A stretch of 64,000 nt of DNA from Pedobacter chitinilyticus (lineage in GTDB: Bacteria; Bacteroidota; Bacteroidia; Sphingobacteriales; Sphingobacteriaceae), in the NCBI RefSeq assembly GCF_003313385.1, contig NZ_QMHN01000002.1, positions 258,603 to 322,602 of the forward strand, given 5' to 3'. The notes under the pieces are model-generated. The model did not search any database, was not told the origin of the DNA, and worked only from the letters and a program-made list of their open reading frames with translations. This document shows, one piece after another, positions 8,795-17,559 of this stretch; the stretch's first letter is position 1, and each line of letters opens with the position of its first letter. The translations under genes were made by a program, and so were the position numbers.

Positions 8795-8813
8795 TATCAA
8801 AGAAAGGAAATTT

Positions 8814-9845
8814 ATGGAATTAGGTATTGGAATGTTTGGCGATTTACAAATTAACGCCAACGGTCAAGCACAACCAGCACAACAACGTTTACAAGAAATT
8901 ATTGAGGAAATTAAACTCATGGATCAAGTGGGTTTGGACTTTTATGGGATTGGGGAGCATCATCGACCAGATTACGCCGTATCCACTCCAGAAATTATCC
9001 TCGCAGCTGCAGCTACCGTCACTAAAAATATCAAGTTAGGCAGTGCTGTTTCGGTATTGAGTTCGTCGGACCCTGTAAAACTGTATCAAAGCTTTGCTAC
9101 GGTAGATTTAATTTCGAATGGCAGGGCCGAGTTAATGGCTGGTCGTGGTAGTTTTATCGAATCATTCCCTTTGTTTGGCTACAACCTTGCTGATTATGAT
9201 GAACTTTTTGAGGAGAAGTTGAACCTTTTGGTAAAAATCAATCAACAGGATACCATTTCATGGAAAGGAAAATTTAGACCAGAGCTGAAAGAACAACAGG
9301 TTTTACCTCGTGCGGTAAATGACCATTTAAATATTTGGGTAGCTGTTGGTGGCACTCCAAACTCTGTAGTACGTGCTGGGAAACTAGGCTTACCTGTGAT
9401 GTTTGCCATTATTGGTGGCGATCCTAAACAGTTTCAGCCTTTGTTTGAGTACTATAAACAAGCTTACGAAGATAGTGGCCACGACATGAGCAAATTTAAA
9501 GTGGGTGTACATATGCATTCGTTTTTTGGCGAGGAAAGTCAAGCTACTGCAGACTACTATTACCCTGTTTATTCTGCACAAATGGATAGAATTGGCAAAT
9601 CAAGAGGATGGCCGCCATTCCAACGCGGACAGTTTGATTTTGGACGTTCGAAACATGGTGCTTTGATTATTGGAGATGCCAATGAAGCGGCAGAGAAAAT
9701 CTTACAAATGCAGGAATTATTTGGCTTAACTCGCTTTTCGGCACACATGGACGTAGGCGCGCCATCACATGAGCACATGATGAAATCTATCGAGATTTTT
9801 GGCGATAAGATAGCACCTCAAGTGAGAAAAGCTTTAGAAAAATAA
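8814..9845 (+). CDS. LLM class flavin-dependent oxidoreductase
   Basis: A 343-residue luciferase-like monooxygenase-type protein. The TIM-barrel pattern is clear: GLDFYGIGEHHRPDYA near residues 41-56, KNIKLGSAVSVLSS, the DLISNGRAELMAGRGS phosphate/FMN-binding stretch, then the LNIWVAVGGTP strand. Such proteins use reduced FMN or F420; in Bacteroidota FMN is likely. The substrate cannot be predicted. It has its own promoter-like element and is followed by a long inverted repeat, so it appears monocistronic. Confidence 0.9.
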   Translation: MELGIGMFGDLQINANGQAQPAQQRLQEIIEEIKLMDQVGLDFYGIGEHHRPDYAVSTPEIILAAAATVTKNIKLGSAVSVLSSSDPVKLYQSFATVDLISNGRAELMAGRGSFIESFPLFGYNLADYDELFEEKLNLLVKINQQDTISWKGKFRPELKEQQVLPRAVNDHLNIWVAVGGTPNSVVRAGKLGLPVMFAIIGGDPKQFQPLFEYYKQAYEDSGHDMSKFKVGVHMHSFFGEESQATADYYYPVYSAQMDRIGKSRGWPPFQRGQFDFGRSKHGALIIGDANEAAEKILQMQELFGLTRFSAHMDVGAPSHEHMMKSIEIFGDKIAPQVRKALEK

Positions 9846-9856
9846 AAATATTGCGC

Positions 9857-9956
9857 CGTCATTTCGACTGGAGCGCAGCGAAATGGAGAAATCTTTTAAG
9901 TGTAATTACTTAATCCAAAGATTTCTCGGCTACACTACGTTTCGCTCGAAATGACG
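9857..9956. repeat. 100-bp GTCATTTCGA-type imperfect inverted repeat
   Basis: A 40-base left arm (9857-9896, starting CGTCATTTCGA) is the imperfect reverse complement of the right arm (9917-9956, ending TCGAAATGACG), with a 20-base loop. It fills the gap after the LLM gene. Related elements are at 35668-35848 and 48534-48632. Confidence 0.75.
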
Positions 9957-10021
9957 CATCCATATTTTTAGACAATCCCTTAACTTATCTTTAGCTCTTA
10001 TTTCGTTACCTTTACTGCTAT

Positions 10022-10399
10022 ATGGACAATCATTTAGTTGTTGCTGTTGGGGCAGCTTTTGGAATTTTAGCGATTATTCTGGGTGCTTTCGGTGCACATG
10101 CTTTAAAGAAAATTTTATCTGCAGAGAAATTGGCCTCTTTTGAAGTTGGTGTAAGGTATCAAATCTACAGCGCCCTGTTTCTGTTGGTGCTCGGTTATAA
10201 CGCTAATTTAGAGCTGAGTGCTATCAGATGGGCTTTCTATCTGGTATCGATTGGCACCATCCTTTTTTCTTTTAGCATTTATCTTTTATCACTATCGGAA
10301 TACCTTAAAAAGAACTTTAAATTTTTAGGGCCAATTACACCGCTAGGCGGCTTATTGATGATTATTGGCTGGAGCTGTTTGTTATATGCTGCTCTTTAG
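10022..10399 (+). CDS. DUF423 domain-containing membrane protein
   Basis: A 125-residue integral membrane protein of the DUF423 (YgdD-like) family with four predicted helices. The GAFGAHALKK motif after the first helix and the YQIYSALFLLVLG segment are typical of the family; length is normal. It sits in the cytoplasmic membrane. No biochemical role is established. A hairpin that probably ends transcription follows 22 nt after the stop. Confidence 0.9.
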   Translation: MDNHLVVAVGAAFGILAIILGAFGAHALKKILSAEKLASFEVGVRYQIYSALFLLVLGYNANLELSAIRWAFYLVSIGTILFSFSIYLLSLSEYLKKNFKFLGPITPLGGLLMIIGWSCLLYAAL

Positions 10400-10420
10400 C
10401 TTTTTCTTAGTATCAATATA

Positions 10421-10453
10421 AAACCTCGTAGGTTTCGAAAACCTACGAGGTTT
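10421..10453. terminator. perfect 15-bp hairpin, family AAACCTCGTAGG
   Basis: AAACCTCGTAGGTTT (10421-10435) and its exact reverse complement (10439-10453) are separated by three bases. It follows the DUF423 stop and precedes the 3' end of the opposing TetR gene. Related hairpins occur at 21404, 35619, 37402 and 52713. Confidence 0.65.
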
Positions 10454-10465
10454 GTTGGTTCATAA

Positions 10466-10613
10466 ACCCGATAGTAGCGGAAATACTTTTTGTTTATGTC
10501 ATGCTGAGCGTAGCGAAGAATCTGAAGTTAAAGTAATGCAAAAGAGATTCCTCGTTCCTCGGAATGACAGCAAGAAAGTTAACAAAAAGATTGAAGCGCA
10601 TAGCGGGACTATC
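10466..10613. repeat. nested palindromic repeat
   Basis: The outer arms are CCCGATAGTAGCGG at 10466 and ATAGCGGGACTATCC near 10600-10613, with inner matches ACTTTTTGTT / AACAAAAAG. Inside lies a second inverted element, GTCATGCTGAGCGTAGCGAAGAATCT facing AGATTCCTCGTTCCTCGGAATGAC. The outer arms match the palindrome at 37296-37370. Confidence 0.55.
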
Positions 10614-10658
10614 CTACAATAGCAGCAGCAGTTTGCTTTTCAAATCAAATAAGAAGTC

Positions 10659-11234
10659 TTACAAAGCAGCTTTTACCAGATATGGCAATATCTCTTTTTG
10701 GAAGGTTACAAAGTTCTTGCGGACATCTGAATCACTTACCGAAGTAAAGGCAAACGAGAACACAATGCTTTTGCTGGCTTTCAGCAAAAATGCCAGTCCA
10801 CCACGACGAGCTGGGTTGTTTTTAAAGTGATCAAGCTCTAAATAGGCGGATAACAACAAAGCCTCCAATTGGTCGGAAAGATGTTTCAAAAACTCCTGCG
10901 AATTGGCATTTTCACGAACGAAATCCCAACCGATAAACTCATTACAAGCCGTAAAGGAAAGTCGGCAGGTTTTCATAACCAATGCCTTTAAATGTTCTTC
11001 TTCACTAGCAAATTGTGCCTTGTTGGACAAAATACCGTGTAGATTAACATCTAGATAGTCCATCAAAATAAAATCGAGGATTTGCTCCTTACTTTCGAAA
11101 TACTTATAGATGGTAGCCTTAGCGATACGGGCCTTTTTGGCAATTTCGTTCACACTTGTTTTGTGATAGCCGTATTTTCTAAATAGCTCCTTTGCGGCCC
11201 TAAGTATACTTTCTTTTATTTTCTCTGGCTCCAT
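10659..11234 (-). CDS. TetR/AcrR family transcriptional regulator
   Basis: 191 residues. The N-terminal TetR helix-turn-helix is clear at about 7-52 (ILRAAKELFRKYGYHKTSV, then EIAKKARIAKATIYKYFESK). The all-helical C-terminal ligand domain is not recognisable. Its ATG overlaps the stop of the Rieske-like lipoprotein gene by one base (TAATG), so it is the third gene of the leftward pheS operon. Target genes are unknown; no efflux pump is adjacent in the window. Confidence 0.9.
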   Translation of the reverse strand: MEPEKIKESILRAAKELFRKYGYHKTSVNEIAKKARIAKATIYKYFESKEQILDFILMDYLDVNLHGILSNKAQFASEEEHLKALVMKTCRLSFTACNEFIGWDFVRENANSQEFLKHLSDQLEALLLSAYLELDHFKNNPARRGGLAFLLKASKSIVFSFAFTSVSDSDVRKNFVTFQKEILPYLVKAAL

Positions 11235-11641
11235 TAATTTCTTACTAATATTTGTTGCCCCGCTATGTTCAAAGCATATCTTTTTAAAGCTCTTTTTGCG
11301 GGTGCTTTTTGCGGACTACCATCAAGCAATGAAAACTTACCGCCAGAACATGGGTCAAGGGCGAGGAATACGCCACCATCTTCTGGTGTAACAGCGCAAG
11401 CTTTTTCAGGGTTAACAGTACTACACCTGTCAAAAGCGACATAATCATTGGTAGATATCCTCACTATCATTAAGCCTGCCACTCCTTGATTGGGTACCAA
11501 TAGTATTCCGTTTGTAGCTCTAATGCTAAACTCGGCAAGGGTAATACTATAATTTACTGGATAATCTGGAATATAGTTTTCTTCTTTCCCGCATGATGCG
11601 AATAGTAAAAAAACAATGGCAATAGTGGCTAATTTTTTCAT
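11234..11641 (-). CDS. Rieske-fold-like lipoprotein lacking the histidine ligands
   Basis: A 135-residue lipoprotein with lipobox FASC (Cys17). The body resembles the Rieske fold found in Bacteroidota lipoproteins: VAFDRC, a second Cys at 82, DPCSGGKFSLLDGSP and a final R-Y-A-L strand. In a true Rieske protein the cluster ligands are CxH and CxxH; here the sequences are C73-S-T and C98-S-G-G, so both histidines are missing and a 2Fe-2S Rieske cluster is not expected. It starts 1 nt after the pheS stop and overlaps the TetR start, so all three are one operon. Function unknown. Confidence 0.75.
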   Translation of the reverse strand: MKKLATIAIVFLLFASCGKEENYIPDYPVNYSITLAEFSIRATNGILLVPNQGVAGLMIVRISTNDYVAFDRCSTVNPEKACAVTPEDGGVFLALDPCSGGKFSLLDGSPQKAPAKRALKRYALNIAGQQILVRN

Positions 11642-11642
11642 T

Positions 11643-12683
11643 TTATATCAGGGCTGATTGGTATTGTTTCAAGAAACGAACATCGTTTTCTGAGAACAAG
11701 CGCAAATCTTTGATTTCGAATTTGAGGTTGGCGATACGTTCTATTCCCATCCCAAAAGCAAAACCGCTGTATTTCTTACTGTCGATACCACAGTTTTCCA
11801 ATACATTTGGATCAACCATACCACAGCCTAAAATTTCAACCCAACCACTGCCTTTACACATATTGCAGCCTGCGCCTTTGCAAATGCTACAAGAAATATC
11901 CATTTCGGCAGACGGTTCTGTGAATGGGAAATAGGATGGACGGAAACGCACTTTGGTTCCTTCGCCGTAAAGCTCTTGTACAAAATAGAAAAGTGTTTGC
12001 TTCAAATCTGCAAAAGAAACCTTCTCATCTACATATAGGCCTTCTACTTGATGGAAAAAGCAATGCGCTCTGGCTGAAATCGCTTCGTTACGGTAAACAC
12101 GACCAGGCATTAATGCCCTAAATGGCGGCTGACCTGCTTCCATCATTCTCACCTGTACCGATGAAGTATGGGTGCGAAGCGCAATATCTCCATTTTCGCC
12201 GCCTTTTTTAATGAAGAAGGTATCTTGCATATCTCTTGCAGGATGCTCTTCTGGGAAGTTAAGGGCCGAAAAGTTATGCCAATCGTCTTCAATTTCTGGA
12301 CCTTCGGCAACGCTGAAGCCTAGCTTATTGAAAATTTCGATGATTTCTCTACGTACAATGGCCAATGGGTGACGCGTACCTACCTCAAAACCTTCTCCAG
12401 GCAACGTCAAATCAAGTTGATTGCTTTCCGAAGTGTCTTGTGATGCTGAAATCGTTTCGTTTAACGTTTGAAATTTAGCTTCTGCTAATTGCTTAAACTC
12501 ATTCAACACCTTTCCCAAGGTTCTTTTTTCTTCTGGGGAAACGGCTTTAAATTCATCAAATAAATCTTTGATGATCCCTTTAGTTCCCAGAAAACGTATT
12601 CTGAACTGTTCTAGCTCTGCAGCATTAGCGGTAGAAAACGCATTGATTTCGTTAGTGTATTGCGTTATTTGGTCTTGTAACAT
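11643..12683 (-). CDS. pheS: phenylalanine--tRNA ligase subunit alpha
   Basis: 346 residues, the usual length for bacterial PheS. It forms the catalytic core of the alpha2-beta2 enzyme with PheT, whose gene is not in this window. Visible features are the N-terminal coiled coil, GEGFEVGTRHPL, the motif 2 region RTHTSSVQVRMM, RVYRNEAISARAHCFFHQVEG, a Cys-rich insertion CSICKGAGCNMCKGSG, and motif 3 FGMGIERIANL. It is the first gene of a leftward operon with the Rieske-like lipoprotein and the TetR regulator. Confidence 0.97.
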   Translation of the reverse strand: MLQDQITQYTNEINAFSTANAAELEQFRIRFLGTKGIIKDLFDEFKAVSPEEKRTLGKVLNEFKQLAEAKFQTLNETISASQDTSESNQLDLTLPGEGFEVGTRHPLAIVRREIIEIFNKLGFSVAEGPEIEDDWHNFSALNFPEEHPARDMQDTFFIKKGGENGDIALRTHTSSVQVRMMEAGQPPFRALMPGRVYRNEAISARAHCFFHQVEGLYVDEKVSFADLKQTLFYFVQELYGEGTKVRFRPSYFPFTEPSAEMDISCSICKGAGCNMCKGSGWVEILGCGMVDPNVLENCGIDSKKYSGFAFGMGIERIANLKFEIKDLRLFSENDVRFLKQYQSALI

Positions 12684-12687
12684 GCGC

Positions 12688-12695
12688 CAAATATA
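12688..12695 (-). promoter_or_regulatory. Bacteroidota -7 promoter element of pheS
   Basis: On the minus strand the bases read TATATTTG, matching TAnnTTTG. It ends 4 nt before the pheS ATG (12683), the same spacing as at tsaC, suggesting a leaderless or very short leader. No -33 element is evident. Confidence 0.45.
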
Positions 12696-12791
12696 CAGGA
12701 ATTTATCCTATTTTTTTGTCAGAGTGAGTTCAAAAACAAAGTTCAAAGACTATTGCAGCCATAAAATGAACCCGAATTCATAACATATTGA

Positions 12792-13703
12792 TTACAAATT
12801 AGCATTTAGGTAAGCCAGTAGCTCTACAAACACTAATTGAATGTTTCCAGTTTTCGTGAAATTGTGGTCGGCCCCCGCAATTTGAACGAATTTATTAGGC
12901 ACACTAAGTTGATTTAATTTCGTTGTAAAAGCATCGAAAGTTGTCCTTCCCTGTTTTGGCAAATCTCCCACAGCATTGTTTTCAGGGAAAATAGTTAAGG
13001 TCGGTATTTTTTGATTTGAATTAGCGACATACAAAGGACTAATGGCTTTATAATGTTGTTCGTTAGCCACACTCACCTCAAATCCTGTGTATCGATAACC
13101 CATTTCTAAAATATAGGATGGCAGCAAATTAAAAGAAGGAATGTCGGTAAAGGTTTGGTCCAACGCTCCAGCCAAATTTGCTGCCACTTTTACTTTATTG
13201 GTGTTTTTGCTACCGTAGCTGTACAGCAAACCTAAGGTTGCCCCAGCACTGTGCCCCGCAATGGCAATTCTGCTTTTACTCACTTGCCATTCATCTGCAT
13301 GGGCAATGGCATAATCAACGGCCGCACTTACATCATCTACCTGATGTTGAATTAATATGGCGCTTTGCTTGTGCGTTACAGGATTAGTTTGCAAACCGCT
13401 GCCATCTACCAAACGATAGTTGATATTAACTACGGCAAAATTTCTCCTTACTAATTCTTCTACTATTGCAGTATATTCACTTTTATCGCCACCAATAAAG
13501 CTACCGCCGTGTACAAATACTACCACTTTGGTCTCTGAATTTCTGTTAGCTGGCAAATAAACATCCATATTTTGCAAAGCGTTACTGCCATAACTTACAT
13601 TTAGTTTTGTTTCGGCTTTTAATGATTGGTTGCTTGATTTTTTACAGGCAATCATCGATATGGATAATACTAGGAAGCAAAAGCTTTTCAGGAAAATTTT
13701 CAT
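12792..13703 (-). CDS. alpha/beta hydrolase lipoprotein (esterase-like)
   Basis: 303 residues with a lipoprotein signal (IAC, Cys20). It has the BD-FAE/Aes-type alpha/beta hydrolase pattern: VHGGSFIGGD oxyanion-hole motif near 65-73, nucleophile elbow GHSAG (Ser152), and the catalytic His280 in GADHNF. It is likely a secreted carboxylesterase attached to the outer membrane or facing the periplasm; the substrate is unknown. It starts 9 nt after the kbl stop and is probably read from the kbl promoter, though no metabolic link to threonine breakdown is obvious. Confidence 0.88.
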   Translation of the reverse strand: MKIFLKSFCFLVLSISMIACKKSSNQSLKAETKLNVSYGSNALQNMDVYLPANRNSETKVVVFVHGGSFIGGDKSEYTAIVEELVRRNFAVVNINYRLVDGSGLQTNPVTHKQSAILIQHQVDDVSAAVDYAIAHADEWQVSKSRIAIAGHSAGATLGLLYSYGSKNTNKVKVAANLAGALDQTFTDIPSFNLLPSYILEMGYRYTGFEVSVANEQHYKAISPLYVANSNQKIPTLTIFPENNAVGDLPKQGRTTFDAFTTKLNQLSVPNKFVQIAGADHNFTKTGNIQLVFVELLAYLNANL

Positions 13704-13712
13704 TCGTTAAAT

Positions 13713-14906
13713 CTAATTTTTAATGACACCTAGCTCCTTGCCTACTTTGGTGAAAGCAGCAATGGCTTTATCCAAATGATGTTGTTCATGCGCGGCAGAA
13801 AGCTGTACCCTGATACGTGCCTTACCTTGCGGCACTACTGGATAAAAGAAACCAATCACATAAATTCCTTCTTCCAACATTTTAGCTGCAAACTCTTGAG
13901 CTACTTTAGCATCGTACAACATTACTGGAACAATAGGATGAAAACCTGGCTTGATATCGAAACCTGCCTCGGTCATTTTCTCTCTAAAATATTTGGTGTT
14001 ATACTCCAATTTATCACGTAAAGTAGTGGTTTCGCTCAACATATCTAATACTGCTACGGATGCACCAGCAATAGAAGGCGCCAAAGTATTTGAAAACAAA
14101 TACGGACGTGAACGTTGACGTAACATATCCACAATTTCCTTACGACCAGAAGTAAATCCGCCAGAAGCACCCCCAAAAGCTTTACCCAGAGTCCCCGTAA
14201 TGATGTCGATACGGCCCATTACATTAAAATGTTCATGAGTACCTCTACCCGTTTTACCAATAAAGCCAGAGCAGTGCGATTCATCAATCATCACCAAGGC
14301 TTCGTATTTATCTGCCAAGTCGCAAATTTTATCTAAAGGGGCTACAGAACCATCCATCGAAAAAGCACCATCGGTAACAATCATTCTATGACGGCAATCT
14401 TTTGCGGCAATTAACTGCTTTTCCAAATCTTCCATGTCGCAGTTCTTGTAACGGAAACGTTGTGCCTTACATAAACGCACCCCATCAATAATAGAAGCAT
14501 GGTTCAATTCATCAGAAATGATGGCATCTTCAGGGCCTAACAAAGGTTCAAAAACACCGCCATTGGCATCAAAAGCAGCCGCATAAAGAATTGTGTCTTC
14601 TGTTCCTAAAAACTCCGAAATCTTTTTTTCTAGCTCTTTATGCACATCTTGCGTACCGCAAATAAATCTTACAGACGACATTCCGTAACCATATTTATCG
14701 ATAGCATCTTTAGCTGCTTCAATCACTTTTGGGTGAGATGATAAGCCTAAATAGTTATTTGCACAAAAATTAATCACCTCATCGCCAGTGCTCACTTTGA
14801 TATCAGCACCTTGTGGCGTTACAATGATTCTCTCTTTTTTATATAGCCCTGCTTGTTCAATTTCAGCAAGTTCCTTTTTTAAAACGGGTTGTAGGGTTTT
14901 ATACAT
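13713..14906 (-). CDS. kbl: glycine C-acetyltransferase (2-amino-3-ketobutyrate CoA ligase)
   Basis: 397 residues, full length. A PLP enzyme that cleaves 2-amino-3-oxobutyrate with CoA to glycine and acetyl-CoA, second step of threonine degradation. Typical stretches are [62 protein letters not shown] and the PLP lysine (K242) in GTLGKAFGG. Its partner, the SDR-type threonine dehydrogenase, is encoded at 38.3 kb rather than next door. Close alternatives (AONS, ALAS) are less likely because of the strong Kbl-type N-terminus. Confidence 0.95.
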   Translation of the reverse strand: MYKTLQPVLKKELAEIEQAGLYKKERIIVTPQGADIKVSTGDEVINFCANNYLGLSSHPKVIEAAKDAIDKYGYGMSSVRFICGTQDVHKELEKKISEFLGTEDTILYAAAFDANGGVFEPLLGPEDAIISDELNHASIIDGVRLCKAQRFRYKNCDMEDLEKQLIAAKDCRHRMIVTDGAFSMDGSVAPLDKICDLADKYEALVMIDESHCSGFIGKTGRGTHEHFNVMGRIDIITGTLGKAFGGASGGFTSGRKEIVDMLRQRSRPYLFSNTLAPSIAGASVAVLDMLSETTTLRDKLEYNTKYFREKMTEAGFDIKPGFHPIVPVMLYDAKVAQEFAAKMLEEGIYVIGFFYPVVPQGKARIRVQLSAAHEQHHLDKAIAAFTKVGKELGVIKN

Positions 14907-14930
14907 GGTGTTATTTTAATAGATTTAACA

Positions 14931-14958
14931 CAAATATAGTATTTTGGTTGTTGTGCAA
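14931..14958 (-). promoter_or_regulatory. Bacteroidota promoter of kbl
   Basis: On the minus strand a TTG (-33, at 14956-14958) is followed after 17 nt by TATATTTG (14931-14938), which fits TTG-N17-23-TAnnTTTG. The ATG lies 24 nt downstream of the -7 element. Confidence 0.6.
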
Positions 14959-15002
14959 CCTTAAGAAACATTACATCGTCTTTGAATAAAAACTAAAAAC
15001 GC

Positions 15003-17462
15003 ATGAACCTAAACAAAAAACTTCTACTCCTTATCAGCTTCGTTACTTTATCACTAGGGGCTTTGGCACAACAATTTGAAGTCAAAGGAAAAATAACCGA
15101 TAGTGACGGACAGCCCATCCCATTTGTTTCTGTTTTTATCAAAGGAACAACCAAAGGGGTTTCTGCAAATGCAGAGGGCGCCTACAGCATCAACGTGGAT
15201 AGGGGTTTAGTGACATTAACTTTTACCATAGTAGGTTTTAAACCTGCTACGCAAAGTATCGATGTTTTTAGCAACACCACCTTAAACCAAACCTTGCAAA
15301 CGGAGCAATTCACTTTAAATAGTGTTGTCATTAAAGCCAATGGCGAAGACCCAGCTTATCGAATAGTAAGGAATGCCATCAAAAATAGGAAAGCTTATTT
15401 AGAAGAGGTTTTTGCCTATAGTAGCGATGTGTACATTAAAGGGATGCAGAAATTAGTAGGTGCTCCTAAAAAGTTTTTCGGGAGGGATATTCAAAAAACC
15501 TTGAACTTGGACACTAACAGAAATGGCATTTTATACCTCTCTGAATCTCAATCAAAATTCTCATACATGAAGCCTGATAGGATAAAGGAGGAAATGATTT
15601 CTTCAAAAATATCGGGACGAAACAATGCTTTTAGTTTTAACAAAGCTTCTGATATGAGAATCAACTTCTACGAAAATCTGCTCCTTGAAAATAGCGGACT
15701 AAGCGCTAGAAGTTTTGTTTCGCCCATAGCCGACAATGCAATGTTTTACTACAAATACAAGTTGTTAGGCAAAACAGAAGAAAACGGATTGACCATTAAT
15801 AAAATTGAGGTAAGCCCGCGTCGTAAAAACGACCCTGTTTTTAGAGGGATTATTTACATTGCCGATGATACTTGGCGCTTAATGGGCACCGATCTTAACT
15901 TGACTAAAGATGCTGGGGTTAACTTGATAGATACCTTAAATATAGCTCAACATTTCATCAAAATTGATAAATATTACATGCCAAGCAATTTGAGATTTCA
16001 GTTTAACGGTAATGTTTTTGGCTTCAAATTCCAAGGGTATTTCATCAGTTTTTACAGCAACTACAACATCAATCCTAAATTTGAAAAGGGTTATTTCACA
16101 CCCGAGATCTTGAAAATCACGAAAGCGGTAAACAAAAAAGACTCAGCCTATTGGGCCAACAACAGACCTATTCCACTTACCGAAGAAGAACGTAAAGATT
16201 ATATCAAAAAGGACAGTATCGCCCTGCGAATGCAAAGTAAAACCTATCTCGATTCAGTAGAAAAAGCCAATAACAACTTTACTTTAGGCAAAATACTGGT
16301 TACCAGTTATCAGCATAATGACAGGTACCACAAACGGTATTATACTTTTGATCCACTACTACAATCGGTATTTTACAATACCGTAGAAGGTTTTGCGATT
16401 AAATACGGCGTGACCTATCGTAAACAGTACGAAAACAACAAGTATCTTTTTATTAGGCCTCAAGCCAGATATGGTTTTGCCAATAAACGTTTTACCGCCA
16501 ATGTGAACGCTTATTACTATTACGACCCTACCAAACGTGCGAGCATTAGCTTGGGTTTTGGTAACGAAATAGCTGATTTGAATAACTATGGTTCAATGTC
16601 GTTGCTATCAAACACGCTGAATACTTTACTTTTCGAAAGAAACTATCCTAAGTTTTATAAAAGAGATTTTGTAACGATAGGTACGCAGAGAGAATTGGCA
16701 AATGGTCTGCAAGCCTCGCTATCGGTAGATTACTCTAACAACCATGCATTGACGAACAGCACCCTATACAAAATTAGGGACTATAAAGACAGGGAATTTA
16801 CCTCGAACAATCCTTTAAAGCCAAATGATGATGCGCCATTTTTCGCTGATTATAAATCGACTTCGGTTACCGCGACCTTAACTTATACGATAGGACAAAA
16901 ATACATTACCCGTCCAGATGCGAAAATTTATACCGAAGCAAAATATCCTCGATTGAGTTTGAGGTATAAAAAAGGACTTGATGGCATTTTTGGCGGAGAA
17001 ACCGATTATGACTTGATTATTTTTGAAGCTTACCAGGAACGCATTGGCTTAGGTTTATTTGGTTACACTTCATTTGTGGTAGGCGCAGGGAAGTTCCTCA
17101 ACAGCAACAAATTATTTTATCCAGAGTTTAAGCATTTTAGAGGTAACAACGCCATGTTCTTCCCTCCTAACCTTAGAAAATTCAGGTTCTTGGATTTTTA
17201 CCAATACAGTACCAACCAACATTATTTTGAAGCACATTTAGAACATAATTTTTCTGGCTTTATCCTCAACAAAATCCCATTATTGAGAAAATTGAAGCTG
17301 GAAGAAGTAGTGGGCATCAACTACCTTACGCAACCAGAAAAGAAAAACTATACAGAATATTATTTCGGAATACAACGTTTAGTTTTCGGAATCAGTTACG
17401 GTTTTGCCTTTGATAACGGCAAGAGAACTGACCAAGGCTTTAGGTTTTCTTACAATTTTTAG
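15003..17462 (+). CDS. DUF5686 / carboxypeptidase-like regulatory domain outer-membrane protein (copy 1)
   Basis: 819 residues with a signal peptide cut after LGALAQ (about residue 22). Residues about 24-110 are a CarboxypepD_reg-like beta-sandwich (VKGKITDSDGQPIPFVSVFIKGTTKG), and the rest is the DUF5686 region, rich in alternating hydrophobic and aromatic residues and ending in a Phe-type outer-membrane signature (YNF). It is likely a beta-barrel or barrel-associated protein of unknown function. It is followed directly by a paralogue of exactly the same length, with long stretches of identity in the body, so the pair arose by tandem duplication. Confidence 0.88.
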   Translation: MNLNKKLLLLISFVTLSLGALAQQFEVKGKITDSDGQPIPFVSVFIKGTTKGVSANAEGAYSINVDRGLVTLTFTIVGFKPATQSIDVFSNTTLNQTLQTEQFTLNSVVIKANGEDPAYRIVRNAIKNRKAYLEEVFAYSSDVYIKGMQKLVGAPKKFFGRDIQKTLNLDTNRNGILYLSESQSKFSYMKPDRIKEEMISSKISGRNNAFSFNKASDMRINFYENLLLENSGLSARSFVSPIADNAMFYYKYKLLGKTEENGLTINKIEVSPRRKNDPVFRGIIYIADDTWRLMGTDLNLTKDAGVNLIDTLNIAQHFIKIDKYYMPSNLRFQFNGNVFGFKFQGYFISFYSNYNINPKFEKGYFTPEILKITKAVNKKDSAYWANNRPIPLTEEERKDYIKKDSIALRMQSKTYLDSVEKANNNFTLGKILVTSYQHNDRYHKRYYTFDPLLQSVFYNTVEGFAIKYGVTYRKQYENNKYLFIRPQARYGFANKRFTANVNAYYYYDPTKRASISLGFGNEIADLNNYGSMSLLSNTLNTLLFERNYPKFYKRDFVTIGTQRELANGLQASLSVDYSNNHALTNSTLYKIRDYKDREFTSNNPLKPNDDAPFFADYKSTSVTATLTYTIGQKYITRPDAKIYTEAKYPRLSLRYKKGLDGIFGGETDYDLIIFEAYQERIGLGLFGYTSFVVGAGKFLNSNKLFYPEFKHFRGNNAMFFPPNLRKFRFLDFYQYSTNQHYFEAHLEHNFSGFILNKIPLLRKLKLEEVVGINYLTQPEKKNYTEYYFGIQRLVFGISYGFAFDNGKRTDQGFRFSYNF

Positions 17463-17487
17463 GTCAAACTACATTTTTAATGACCAA

Positions 17488-17526
17488 AACGTCAATTTAA
17501 CAAAAGCTTTTTGTTAAATTGACGTT
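17488..17526. terminator. perfect 18-bp hairpin between DUF5686 paralogues
   Basis: AACGTCAATTTAACAAAA (17488-17505) and its exact reverse complement (17509-17526) flank a 3-base loop. The stem is AT-rich and contains its own T run in the right arm; it lies 25 nt after the first paralogue's stop and 33 nt before the second's ATG. It may end transcription of copy 1 or reduce expression of copy 2. Confidence 0.6.
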
Positions 17527-17559
17527 ATCAATTGAATCTCAATAGAGCTTTTTTTTTAA

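Noticed and set aside
10564..10830. Plus-strand open frame after the DUF423 gene
   Set aside because: It runs from a repeat element into the 3' end of the opposing TetR gene and has no signal or domain.
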